NCBI RefSeq assembly: GCF_009707865.1
Contig: NZ_WMBA01000066.1
Location: 1-43,935 of the forward strand
Reading direction: 5' to 3'
Source: Amycolatopsis pithecellobii
GTDB taxonomy: Bacteria > Actinomycetota > Actinomycetes > Mycobacteriales > Pseudonocardiaceae
Length of the DNA stretch: 43,935 bases
Part shown: positions 16,393 through 24,534 of the stretch, one piece after another
How positions within the stretch are numbered: the first letter of the stretch is position 1
How the letters are laid out: every line of letters begins with the position of its first letter
Position numbers and translations under genes: made by a program
The notes under the pieces: generated by a model
Seen by the model: only the letters and a program-made list of their open reading frames with translations
The model's database searches: none
Told to the model about the DNA's origin: nothing

Positions 16393-17538
16393 ATGCTGAA
16401 TGGAAATCGTGAGCATGGTGGTGAGTCCCCAGCCGCTCCTGGACCGACCTTGTGCCGGCCCGCGCTGTGGGTACCCGACCACGTAATCACTTTGGACGAG
16501 ACGCTGGCGCTGTGCCGCCGTTTACATGGCGGCCACGAAAAGCTTCGTACGGTCCTGCGGATGATCGAGAACACCGGAGTGTCCAAACGCCACATCATCC
16601 AGCCGATCGAGGACACCCTGCGCCATCCCGGCGTGGCGGTCCGGACCAATATCTACGAGCGCGAGATCCACCGGAATCTGCCCGGAGTGGTCCACGATGC
16701 GCTCCGCTTGGCGGACCTCTCGGCCCAGGACATCGACGCCATCGTTTTCGTGTCCTGCACCGGGTTCACGATGCCACCGATCACCACCTGGATGATCAAC
16801 GATCTTGGCTTCCGCAACGATGTGCGTCAGATTCCGATCGCGCAGCTGGGCTGCGCGGCAGGCGGCGCCGCGATCAACCGGGCGCATGACTTCTGCCTGG
16901 CTTACCCCGATGCCAACGTGCTGGTCGTGGCCTGCGAGTTCTGCTCCTTGTGTTACCAGCCCTCGGAGTCCGATGTCGGAACCCTGTTGTCGAATGGACT
17001 GTTCGGTGACGCGATCGCGGCCGCCGTGGTCCGGGGCAGCGGCGGGGAGGGCATGATGCTGCGTGGCAACGCCTCGCACGTGGTGCCCGACACCAAGGAC
17101 TGGATTTCCTACGAAATCAAGGAAACCGGATATCACTTCCGCCTTGACCGGCGCGTGCCCGGCACCATGTCCATGATCGCGCCCGCCCTGCGCCGGCTGG
17201 CCGATGGGCAGGGCTGGCGCGCTTCGGCACTCGACTTCTACGTCATCCACGCCGGCGGTCCGCGTATCCTCGATGACCTGTCCCGTTTTCTGGACGTACC
17301 GGCCGACGCGTTCCGGCACAGCCGGGGGGTGCTGGCGGACTACGGCAACATCGCCTCCGCGGTCGTCCTCGCCGCGCTCGAGCGTTTCTTCGACGACGGG
17401 GATCTCGTGACGGGTGCTCGCGGGATGCTTGCCGGCTTCGGGCCCGGCATCACCGCCGAAGTATCGCTGGGCACCTGGGCCGCAACGGAAACAGTGAGCG
17501 CCGACGCCCACCAGGACGCCCAGCCGAGCCTGGTCTGA
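16393..17538 (+). CDS. rppA: Type III polyketide synthase, RppA-type 1,3,6,8-tetrahydroxynaphthalene synthase
   Basis: 381 residues, close to Streptomyces RppA along its length with a 16-residue N-terminal extension. Key residues align at a constant offset of 16 from the S. coelicolor enzyme: catalytic Cys154, His286 and Asn319; Cys122 (FVSCTGF) and Tyr240 (DWISYEI), which correspond to the Cys106 and Tyr224 that control chain extension. RppA condenses five malonyl-CoA to tetrahydroxynaphthalene, which oxidises to flaviolin. ATG 16393 has GGAGAA upstream. Codon 44 is a rare TTA. First gene of a five-gene same-strand cluster (gaps of 47, 1, 40 and 73 bases) that probably modifies the naphthalene product. 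Confidence 0.95.
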   Translation: MLNGNREHGGESPAAPGPTLCRPALWVPDHVITLDETLALCRRLHGGHEKLRTVLRMIENTGVSKRHIIQPIEDTLRHPGVAVRTNIYEREIHRNLPGVVHDALRLADLSAQDIDAIVFVSCTGFTMPPITTWMINDLGFRNDVRQIPIAQLGCAAGGAAINRAHDFCLAYPDANVLVVACEFCSLCYQPSESDVGTLLSNGLFGDAIAAAVVRGSGGEGMMLRGNASHVVPDTKDWISYEIKETGYHFRLDRRVPGTMSMIAPALRRLADGQGWRASALDFYVIHAGGPRILDDLSRFLDVPADAFRHSRGVLADYGNIASAVVLAALERFFDDGDLVTGARGMLAGFGPGITAEVSLGTWAATETVSADAHQDAQPSLV

Positions 17539-17585
17539 ACCAGCTACCGACTCCCACTCCCCACTCTCCTAAGGACATAAGGACA

Positions 17586-18524
17586 ATGACGAGTTCCGCC
17601 ACGGCGAACACCGGGACCTGGACGCTCGGTGACCGGGTGATCAACCGCATGGGCTACGGCGCGATGCATCTGACCGGCCATGGCGTCTGGGGGCCGCCGG
17701 AGGACCCGGAGGCCGCAAAGGCTCTGCTGCGGAGGGCAGTGCACGAGCTTGGCATCAACTTCTTGGACACCGCGGACTCCTACGGCCCTGGCTACAACGA
17801 ACAGATCATCCGTGAGGCGCTGCATCCGTACCCCGAAGACCTGGTGATCTGCACCAAGGGCGGGATGCTGCGGACCGGTCCGAGCGACTGGTTGCACGGC
17901 GAGGGCACGCAGCCCTACATCGTCGCTCTCGGCCGGCCCGCGTACCTGCGGCAGCAGGTCGAGCTGAGCCTGCGGAACCTGGGCGTCGACTGCATCGACT
18001 TCTACCAGCTGCACCGGATCGACCCGCTCGTGCCGCTGGCCGACCAGCTCGGCGAGCTCGTGTCGTTGCAGCAACAGGGAAAGATCCGGCACCTCGGACT
18101 CTCGGGCCAGCCGGGCGTGACGCGGGAACAGTTGGACGCCGCTAGTGAGTTCGCCGAGATCGTCGCGATCGAGAGCCTCTACAACATCGCGGACCGCGAC
18201 AGTGATCCGATGGTGGACCTCGCCCAGGAGCGCGGTATCGCGTTCATCCCGTGGTTCCCGCTCGGCCACGGTGATCTGGTCGGGCCGACTGGGGCACTTC
18301 AGGAGGCGGCGGCCGGCCTCGGGGTGACCAGTGCACAGCTGTGCCTGGCCTGGCTGCTGCGACGGTCGCCGAACATCCTGCTCATCCCGGGCACCACATC
18401 GATCCACCACTTGGAACAGAACATAGCCGCCACCGAGATCACCCTTTCCGACACGGAATGGGTGGACATCGAAGCGATTTGCGCCGAAATCACCCCTTGG
18501 CGACCGACTCCTGCTGCAGAATGA
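17586..18524 (+). CDS. Aldo-keto reductase
   Basis: 312 residues, (beta/alpha)8 NADPH-dependent reductase. The tetrad is visible: Asp61 and Tyr66 in FLDTADSYG, Lys91 in ICTKGG and His143 in FYQLHRIDP. The C-terminal part has the cofactor-phosphate loop region IPGTTSIHHLEQN. It lies 47 bases after rppA and one base before the next gene, so it belongs to the same transcript. A plausible role is reduction of the tetrahydroxynaphthalene (via its keto tautomer) or of flaviolin; in fungal melanin synthesis this step is done by a short-chain dehydrogenase instead. Family call firm; substrate inferred from context. Confidence 0.92.
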   Translation: MTSSATANTGTWTLGDRVINRMGYGAMHLTGHGVWGPPEDPEAAKALLRRAVHELGINFLDTADSYGPGYNEQIIREALHPYPEDLVICTKGGMLRTGPSDWLHGEGTQPYIVALGRPAYLRQQVELSLRNLGVDCIDFYQLHRIDPLVPLADQLGELVSLQQQGKIRHLGLSGQPGVTREQLDAASEFAEIVAIESLYNIADRDSDPMVDLAQERGIAFIPWFPLGHGDLVGPTGALQEAAAGLGVTSAQLCLAWLLRRSPNILLIPGTTSIHHLEQNIAATEITLSDTEWVDIEAICAEITPWRPTPAAE

Positions 18525-18525
18525 G

Positions 18526-18948
18526 ATGACGGACATGACCGAAAAATTCCCGCCGCACATCGGCAACGAAAAGCACTGCGAAATTCTCCGTTATGTCTAC
18601 GCGGATCTCGAACGGATCGCCGAAGCCGCGTCCGACGACATCGTCCTGCACCCGGCGGACCACAGCGATCCCCGCGTCGGGGTGAAGGAAGTACTGGCCC
18701 ATGAACAGGGTCTGATCGCCGCGACCGGGGGGACGCTGGTGATGGACGTGACGCAGATCGCCACCAGTGACCATTTCGGCGCGGTACTGGGCATTCTCCG
18801 CGCGACGTCCCCGGAGACCGTGGCCATGCCATTCTGCGGACTGTGGCGGTTCGAAAACGGGAAGCTCGTGGAACATTGGGAAAACGCGTTCGATGCCGCC
18901 GAACTCGGCCGGGCGCTGGGGGCAGCCGCTCCCGCTGGGCAGCAATAG
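18526..18948 (+). CDS. NTF2/SnoaL-fold protein, candidate dehydratase or cyclase
   Basis: 140 residues with the alpha+beta-cone pattern of SnoaL-like proteins: an N-terminal helix (ILRYVYADLERIAEAASDDI), central strands and the family ending FENGKLVEHWENAFD (residues 109-123). His42, His46 and His83 (SDHFGAVLG) could line the pocket. The fold includes polyketide cyclases, ketosteroid isomerase and scytalone dehydratase. Placed one base after the reductase gene it may dehydrate the reduced naphthalene (inference). ATG 18526 or the ATG at 18535 could be the start; neither has a strong Shine-Dalgarno, consistent with coupling to the upstream gene. Confidence 0.82.
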   Translation: MTDMTEKFPPHIGNEKHCEILRYVYADLERIAEAASDDIVLHPADHSDPRVGVKEVLAHEQGLIAATGGTLVMDVTQIATSDHFGAVLGILRATSPETVAMPFCGLWRFENGKLVEHWENAFDAAELGRALGAAAPAGQQ

Positions 18949-18988
18949 GTTGCGCCTGCCATTCGACGAGTAAGCAGGAAGGCATTCC

Positions 18989-20200
18989 ATGCAACCAGCC
19001 GAAGACCTCAGAACCCGGCCGGAAATAAGACCGAACACCAATGCACTCGAATTCGATCCGACCCTGGCGACGCTGCTCGAAAGCGCCCCTGTCACGCGCG
19101 TGACGCTCCCCTATGGTCACGACGGGCCGTGGCTGGTGTCGCGCTATGCCGACATTCAAGCCGTCACCAACGACAAGCGGCTGAGCCGGGCCCCGCTGGG
19201 GAAGGAGGTTGAGATCCCGCGGTTGATGCCCGCTTTCGTGCCACCGCCCGATGCCGTTCAACTGCAGGACGCCCCCAAGGCATCGCATCTCCAGGAAGCG
19301 ATGGGCATGGGCATCACCAGCAGGCGTATGGCGAAGTTCCGGCCGGTCGCCGAAGCGATTGTCGGCGAACTCCTCGACCGGATCGCCGGCGAGCCTGGAC
19401 CGGTCGACCTGCTGGAAGCACTGACCGGCCGGTATCCGCTCGACGTCATGGCGCGGCTCATCGGCATTCCCGAATCGGACCTCGCCGACATTCGCGCGTG
19501 GACCCGGCTGATGTTCTCCATCCGTCCCGAGGAGACTGAACAGACTCTCGCGGCGAAGAAGGCACTCGGTGAATACAGCGCCGGTCTGGTGCATGCACGC
19601 AAGGACCAGCCCGGAAACGATCTGCTGAGCCGGATCGTCGCGGACCCGGATGGAAAGTTCAGCGTCGGCGCGATGGTCGGGATGACCGTGCAGCTCATCG
19701 CGGTGGGCATCGCGCCGTCCAACTCGTTGCTGAGCAACATCTGCTACCAGCTCTTGACCGATGACCGGCTTGCCGGGATCCGCGCCGATCCGGGCACCAT
19801 TGTCGAGGGCTTCGACGAACTGGCACGGTTCACGCCCGTCATCCACGGATTCGGTCCGCCGGTGGTGGCGACGACCGACCTGGAACTGGGTGGCGTGACG
19901 ATCAAGCGTGGAGAAGTGCTGGTGTATTCCTACACCAGCGGAAACCGGGACGAAAACGCGTTTCCGAACCCGGAGGAAATCGATCTGCACCGCAAGGATG
20001 CCAAGCATCTGACCTTTGGTGCCGGGGTCCACGCGTGCGTCGCGCAGCATTTCACCAAGCTCGTCGTCACGACCGCTGTCCAGGCCCTGTTGACCAGGTT
20101 CCCGGATGTGCGGCTGGCCGTGAGCCCGGACGAAGTGGACTGGGACAACGGCACCATCTGGCGCGGGCCGGCAGGGCTCCCGGTCCTGCTACACGGCTGA
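18989..20200 (+). CDS. Cytochrome P450, degenerate signature motifs
   Basis: 403 residues with the P450 fold: ExxR at 277-280 (DELARF) and the heme loop LTFGAGVHACVAQ with ligand Cys350. Several normally conserved positions differ. The C-helix HTRLRR-type heme-propionate motif is replaced by KASHLQEA (97-104); the I-helix (A/G)GxxT is GIAPS (240-244), without the acid; and the Gly two after Cys350 is Ala. CYP158A2, which couples flaviolin next to a Streptomyces RppA, also lacks the I-helix acid but keeps the C-helix motif. ATG 18989 has AGGAAGG upstream. Probably a dedicated tailoring P450 with unusual heme-pocket chemistry; it could alternatively be weakly active. Confidence 0.88.
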   Translation: MQPAEDLRTRPEIRPNTNALEFDPTLATLLESAPVTRVTLPYGHDGPWLVSRYADIQAVTNDKRLSRAPLGKEVEIPRLMPAFVPPPDAVQLQDAPKASHLQEAMGMGITSRRMAKFRPVAEAIVGELLDRIAGEPGPVDLLEALTGRYPLDVMARLIGIPESDLADIRAWTRLMFSIRPEETEQTLAAKKALGEYSAGLVHARKDQPGNDLLSRIVADPDGKFSVGAMVGMTVQLIAVGIAPSNSLLSNICYQLLTDDRLAGIRADPGTIVEGFDELARFTPVIHGFGPPVVATTDLELGGVTIKRGEVLVYSYTSGNRDENAFPNPEEIDLHRKDAKHLTFGAGVHACVAQHFTKLVVTTAVQALLTRFPDVRLAVSPDEVDWDNGTIWRGPAGLPVLLHG

Positions 20201-20273
20201 GCCGCATTCGGCCAACGTCCACATGGGATCGACAGTTCCCGGGAAACATCGGGCAAGCAACGGGGAGGCAAGC

Positions 20274-20702
20274 ATGGCCACCGAAACTGTGTACATCCCT
20301 TGGCACCGGGTGCGAGAACACACCGCCCGGATGCGGGAGACGGGCAGCACCGAAGGCGTGGAAGTCCTCGGCTCGCCGGTCGTGTTGCTGACGTTACGCG
20401 GCGCGAAAACCGGCCGACTCTATTACAAGCCGGTGATGCGGGTGGAGGACAACGGCAGTTACGCGGTCGTCGCGTCCAAGAGGGGTGCCTCCGAGCATCC
20501 GACTTGGTACTTCAGTATCAAGGCTGATCCGGAGGTTTCGCTTTTGGACGGAACCGAGACCAAGCTCTGCGTCGCACGGGAGGTCGGCGGTGCCGAGCGG
20601 GCCGCGTGGTGGGAGCGCGCCGTCAAGGCTTTCCCGTCGTACGCCGAATATCAGGCGAAGACCGACCGGCGGTTCCCGATCCTCGTACTCGAATCGAAAT
20701 GA
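20274..20702 (+). CDS. Ddn/nitroreductase-family F420-binding reductase
   Basis: 142 residues of the split-beta-barrel deazaflavin-dependent family: VVLLTLRGAKTGRLYYKPV, VVASKRGASEHPTWYFSIKA and PEVSL reproduce the usual TTTGRKSG.../ASNGGAPKHPxWYHNL pattern. These proteins use coenzyme F420 to reduce quinones and related compounds, so reduction of a naphthoquinone such as flaviolin or a P450 product is plausible. The start at 20274 is chosen because GGGGAGG lies nine bases upstream; an earlier in-frame start at 20223 would add 17 unlike residues. Codon 41 is TTA. Last gene of the PKS cluster, followed by a strong hairpin. Confidence 0.87.
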   Translation: MATETVYIPWHRVREHTARMRETGSTEGVEVLGSPVVLLTLRGAKTGRLYYKPVMRVEDNGSYAVVASKRGASEHPTWYFSIKADPEVSLLDGTETKLCVAREVGGAERAAWWERAVKAFPSYAEYQAKTDRRFPILVLESK

Positions 20703-20731
20703 CGAGTCGGCTTCCCCGGTGAGCCCTGAAA

Positions 20732-20759
20732 TGGCCGGGGGCCTACCGGCCCCCGGCCA
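20732..20759. terminator. Bidirectional terminator hairpin
   Basis: A perfect 12-bp stem (TGGCCGGGGGCC with its complement) and loop TACC lie between the convergent Ddn-like and molybdenum hydroxylase genes. It marks the end of both transcription units. Confidence 0.88.
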
Positions 20760-20781
20760 CAGTGACGCCTGGACAGCCGGG

Positions 20782-22962
20782 TCAGCTGCCGTCTGCGAGC
20801 AGGTCCTCGATGACGATGGGGATGTGGCGCACCCGGATGCCGGTGGCGTTGTGGACGGCGTTGGCGATGGCCGCCGCCATGCCGACCACGCCGATTTCGC
20901 CCAGTCCCTTCGCGCCGACGGCGTTGTGCAGGGTGTCCGGGTACTCGACGAAATGGACATCGATATCGGGGATGTCCGCGTTCACCGGGACCAGGTAACC
21001 CGCCAGATCACCGTTGGCGAAGCGGCCGTTCGCCTCGATCTCTATCCCCTCGTGCAGAGCGGCCGACACGCCCCAGATCATGCCGCCGCTGAGCTGGCTG
21101 CGCGCGGTCGTCTCGTTGATGATCCGGCCGGCGTCGAACACGCCGAGCAGGCGCGACACCCGGATCTCCCGGGTCCACCGGTGCACGCGGACCTCGCAGA
21201 ACTGCGCACCGAACGAGGAAAACGAGTGCTTGGTCAGTTCCTCGCCGGGCGCGGACGATCCGGTCGCGGAAAGTGACGTCCGGCCTACCGCCCGGAGCAG
21301 CTCGCCGAACGTCATCGACTGGCCGTCGGCCAGCACCTGACCGTTCGCGTAGGAGACGTCGAGCCCCTCGAACGGCGCGCCCGGAGCCGACGCGAGTGCG
21401 CGCAGGTCGTCGATCACCGTCGACGCGGCGATCATGATGGCCGTGCCGACGCTCGCCGTCGCGGTCGAACCGCCGGACAGGCCACCCGGCGGGAGAGCCG
21501 AGTCACCCAGCCGCGGGGTGACCTTGTCCGCGGAGATGTCGAGCGATTCGGCACCCACCAAGGCCATCACGGTCAGCAGGCCGGTCCCCGGGTCCGCCCC
21601 GGCGGTCGAAACCACGGCCGCGTCGTCAGCCTGCAGTGTCACCTCGACGGTCGCCGGGAACCGCAATGCCGGGAATACCGCCGTGGCGGTGCCGAGCCCG
21701 ACCTGCCAGTCACCGTCAATCCGACCGTGCGGTGCCCGGTTCGCCCAGCCGAACCGCGTCGCGCCGATGCGGAAGCACTCGTCGAGATGCTTGCTCGACC
21801 ACTGCAGGTCCTTGCCGGGAGGCGCCGTCGAGTTGTTCCGGATACGCAGCTCGATCGGGTCCATGTTCAGCGCGATCGCCAGTTCGTCGAGCGCGCTCTC
21901 CAGCGCGAAGGACCCCGGTGCCTCGCCCGGCGCCCGCATGAACGTCGTCGGCGGCACGTTCAGCGGCACGATTTTCTGGCTGATGGCCAGGTTCGGCGTG
22001 GCGTACCACTCGCGCGAGGTCCCGTGTGAGGTCGGCTCGACGAACGAACGGTCCGCCGCGGTGCTGCACCACGAGTCGTGGCGCACCGCGATCAGCCTGC
22101 CGTCGGTGTCCGCGCCGAGGGAGATTCTCTGCACCGTCGCGGCCCGGCCTGCGGTGGCGGTGAACACCTGCTCCCGGGTGAGCGCGGCCTTGACCGGGCG
22201 GCCGAGCGCGCGGGACGCCGCGGCCGCCAGGAACGCCGGCACCGACGTACCCCCCTTGCCGCCGAATCCGCCGCCCACGAACGGATTGACCGCGTGGACC
22301 GCCGACGGCTCGATGCCCAGCGCGCCGGCCAGCTCCATCGCCTGCAGGTGTGAGCCCTGGTTTCCACTGTAGACAGTCATGGTCCCGGACTCCCACACCG
22401 CGACGGCGGAATGTGGCTCCAGCGCGGCATGATTCTGGGTGGCGGTGCGGTAGGTCGCGTCCACGACCACCGGGCTCTCCGCCAGTGCGTCCTCAATCGA
22501 CTCGACGCCGGGTGCGAGAATCTCCAACGACGGTGGGTCTTCCGAGACGACCGGCGCCGCCTCCTCGGCCGTGGCGAGCCCGTCGTCCAGAGAGGTCAGC
22601 GCCGGCCGTTCGTGATACGTGACCTCGATCAGCATGGCGGCGTCCCTGGCCTGCTCGAAGGTCTCCGCCACGACGAAACCGATCGGCTGGCCGTAGTAGG
22701 CGACCTCCTTGTCCTGCAAGGGAACCCAGACGGCGAGGCCGAGCATCGAAGCCGGCGCGCGCAGCTCCAGCGGCTCGAAGGGCGTATAGACGCTGATAAC
22801 ACCGGGCGCGCTCGCCGCCGCCGTGATGTTCATGGCCGCGATCTCGCCATGCGCGATGGTGCTGACCACGACATATCCGTAGACCATGCCGGCAAAATTG
22901 TGGTCCAACCCGTACTTGGCCCTGCCGGTGACTTTCTGCGGGGCGTCCAGGCGGCTCGGCAT
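20782..22962 (-). CDS. Molybdenum hydroxylase large subunit (PaoC/XdhA-type)
   Basis: 726 residues, Mo-molybdopterin-binding subunit of the xanthine dehydrogenase/aldehyde oxidoreductase family. Visible motifs: QNHAALEPHSAV, the GGGFGGK loop, FMRAPGEAPGSFALES and, near the C-terminus, GAKGLGEIG with the catalytic Glu689. ATG 22962 shares one base with the stop of the FAD subunit; the frame runs further upstream but only as antisense-like sequence within the FAD gene. Subunit architecture follows E. coli PaoABC (YagTSR), an aromatic aldehyde oxidase. Substrate unknown; the neighbouring aromatic polyketide cluster is convergent and separated by a terminator, so a functional link is not shown. 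Confidence 0.93.
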   Translation of the reverse strand: MPSRLDAPQKVTGRAKYGLDHNFAGMVYGYVVVSTIAHGEIAAMNITAAASAPGVISVYTPFEPLELRAPASMLGLAVWVPLQDKEVAYYGQPIGFVVAETFEQARDAAMLIEVTYHERPALTSLDDGLATAEEAAPVVSEDPPSLEILAPGVESIEDALAESPVVVDATYRTATQNHAALEPHSAVAVWESGTMTVYSGNQGSHLQAMELAGALGIEPSAVHAVNPFVGGGFGGKGGTSVPAFLAAAASRALGRPVKAALTREQVFTATAGRAATVQRISLGADTDGRLIAVRHDSWCSTAADRSFVEPTSHGTSREWYATPNLAISQKIVPLNVPPTTFMRAPGEAPGSFALESALDELAIALNMDPIELRIRNNSTAPPGKDLQWSSKHLDECFRIGATRFGWANRAPHGRIDGDWQVGLGTATAVFPALRFPATVEVTLQADDAAVVSTAGADPGTGLLTVMALVGAESLDISADKVTPRLGDSALPPGGLSGGSTATASVGTAIMIAASTVIDDLRALASAPGAPFEGLDVSYANGQVLADGQSMTFGELLRAVGRTSLSATGSSAPGEELTKHSFSSFGAQFCEVRVHRWTREIRVSRLLGVFDAGRIINETTARSQLSGGMIWGVSAALHEGIEIEANGRFANGDLAGYLVPVNADIPDIDVHFVEYPDTLHNAVGAKGLGEIGVVGMAAAIANAVHNATGIRVRHIPIVIEDLLADGS

Positions 22963-23921
22963 CAGCGGCTCCCCTCGGTCAGTTCGAGCAGTGCGCGGAC
23001 AATGGTCCGCGGCAGCAGTGACAGCTTGAAACCGTTGTGGGACAACGGTTTGGCACCTTCGGCCGCCACGGAAGCCGCGGCTTCGAAGGACTCCGGTGTC
23101 GCGGGCGCGCCACGCAGGGCCGCCTCGACAGCGGGCAGCCGCCACGGCACGGTCGCCACCCCACCGACGGCGACCCGCGCGTCGACGACCTGCGCGTCCT
23201 GGATGTCCAGTGCGACGGCGGCGGAGCAGAGCGCGAACTCGTAGGACTGCCTGTCCCGCACCTTGACATAGGTGGAACGCTCGGCCCAGTCCAGCTGTGG
23301 CACCACGATCTCGGTGATCAGTTCACCGGGCCGCAGCACATTCTCCACCTCGGGCGTATCACCGGGCAGCCGGTAGAAATCGGCCAGCCTGACGGTACGA
23401 CTGCCGTCCGCGCCGGCCAGCCGGAGCTCAGCGTCGAGTGCGATCAGCGCGACGGCCAGGTCGCTGGGGTGTGTCGCGACGCAGTTTTCGCTCGTGCCCA
23501 GCACGGCGTGCATCCTGTTGGCTCCCGCGATCGCGGAGCAGCCACTGCCCGGTTGCCGCTTGTTGCACGGCATGGCAACGTCCCGGAAATACGTGCACCT
23601 GGTGCGCTGCAACAGGTTCCCGCCGATGCTGGCCATGTTCCGCAACTGCTGGGATGCGCTCAGCCGCAAGGCGCGGGAGATCACCGGGTACACCCCGGGA
23701 TGCCCGGCGACGTCGCTCATCCGCTCCAGCGCGCCGATCCGCAGGCCGTCGCGAGTGTCGATGCCCCGCAACGGCAGGTCGTTGATGTCCACGACGTGGT
23801 GCGGTGTCAGGACGTTGAGCTTCATCAGGTCCACGAGCGTGGTCCCGCCGGCGAGGAAGGTGCCGGGCGCCGACAGCGCGGCTTCGACCGTCGCCGGTGC
23901 CGTGAGTTCAAAGGGACGCAT
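22962..23921 (-). CDS. Molybdenum hydroxylase FAD subunit with [4Fe-4S] insertion (PaoB-like)
   Basis: 319 residues. FAD-binding PCMH domain (FLAGGTTLVDLMK, residues 22-34; ASIGGNLLQRTRC) and CODH-type C-terminal domain. Four Cys (109, 119, 128 and 147) in the RTRCTYFRDVAMPC...GSGC...ENC region match the extra [4Fe-4S] site known from E. coli PaoB and absent from ordinary xanthine dehydrogenases. It passes electrons from the Fe-S subunit to the acceptor. The ATG at 23921 lies 14 bases inside the Fe-S subunit gene, so the three genes are coupled. Confidence 0.92.
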   Translation of the reverse strand: MRPFELTAPATVEAALSAPGTFLAGGTTLVDLMKLNVLTPHHVVDINDLPLRGIDTRDGLRIGALERMSDVAGHPGVYPVISRALRLSASQQLRNMASIGGNLLQRTRCTYFRDVAMPCNKRQPGSGCSAIAGANRMHAVLGTSENCVATHPSDLAVALIALDAELRLAGADGSRTVRLADFYRLPGDTPEVENVLRPGELITEIVVPQLDWAERSTYVKVRDRQSYEFALCSAAVALDIQDAQVVDARVAVGGVATVPWRLPAVEAALRGAPATPESFEAAASVAAEGAKPLSHNGFKLSLLPRTIVRALLELTEGSR

Positions 23922-24360
23922 CGGCCTGCCTCACCTGCTCGATCGCCGCGACGATGTTCGGATAGGCCGAGCAGCGGCAGATGTTGCCGGACATGAACTC
24001 CCGGACGTCGTCGACGTCGTCACGGATCGCGGCGACCGCGGACATGAGCTGACCTGGCGTGCAGAACCCGCACTGCTGGGCGTCGGCCTCGACGAACGCC
24101 CGCTGCACCGGAGCCAGACCGTCCTCTGTGGACAGTCCTTCCACCGTTGTCACCTCCTGCCGCACGGTGGCGGCCAGGGTGAGGCACGAAAGCACGGGCC
24201 TGCCGCCGACGTGTACGGTGCAGGCGCCGCACTGACCGCGGTCACAGCCCTTCTTCGGGCCGGTGATGTCGAGCCGTTCGCGCAGCGCGTCCAGCAGCGT
24301 CACGCCGGGATCGACACTGAGTTGTGCCGCCCTGCCGTTGACTTCAAGCGAGATGTCCAT
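23908..24360 (-). CDS. Molybdenum hydroxylase [2Fe-2S] subunit (PaoA-like)
   Basis: 150 residues with both [2Fe-2S] clusters: ferredoxin-type Cys39, 44, 47 and 59 (KKGCDRGQCGACTVHV...LSC) and helical Cys97, 100, 128 and 130 (CGFC...CRC). The start is ATG 24360; the frame is open to 24459 but that part is unlike the family. It lacks the Tat signal peptide present on E. coli PaoA, so the enzyme is probably cytoplasmic. First gene of the three-gene operon; its promoter region carries two matched palindromes shared with the divergent tetR gene. Confidence 0.94.
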   Translation of the reverse strand: MDISLEVNGRAAQLSVDPGVTLLDALRERLDITGPKKGCDRGQCGACTVHVGGRPVLSCLTLAATVRQEVTTVEGLSTEDGLAPVQRAFVEADAQQCGFCTPGQLMSAVAAIRDDVDDVREFMSGNICRCSAYPNIVAAIEQVRQADASL

Positions 24361-24434
24361 ATTCCCCAACGATCGTCTGTAGCGCGAGTTCGGCGGCTTG
24401 AGCTGTCCCGGCGGGGAGATCCGCCGACCGTCGC

Positions 24435-24450
24435 GCGGATATTCATCCGC
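24435..24450. promoter_or_regulatory. TetR operator candidate 1
   Basis: GCGGAT-ATTC-ATCCGC, a 16-bp palindrome with the same half-sites as operator 2; centres are exactly 30 bp apart (about three helical turns). It lies between the Fe-S subunit start and the tetR promoter. Confidence 0.65.
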
Positions 24451-24463
24451 TCGGAACAATGCT

Positions 24464-24481
24464 AGCGGATTACAATCCGCT
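24464..24481. promoter_or_regulatory. TetR operator candidate 2 overlapping a -10 box
   Basis: AGCGGATT-AC-AATCCGCT is a perfect palindrome with 8-bp arms. The plus-strand TACAAT (24471-24476) inside it is a good -10 for the divergent tetR gene, so binding would block tetR transcription. Confidence 0.7.
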
Positions 24482-24534
24482 TCGCACCCGTGAAGTTACT
24501 CCAGCGGGGCGCCAAGCGGACGAGCGGAGGAACG

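Noticed and set aside
18299..20050. Long minus-strand frame opposite the P450 and neighbours
   Set aside because: Shadow of three well-supported plus-strand genes; no recognisable domain.
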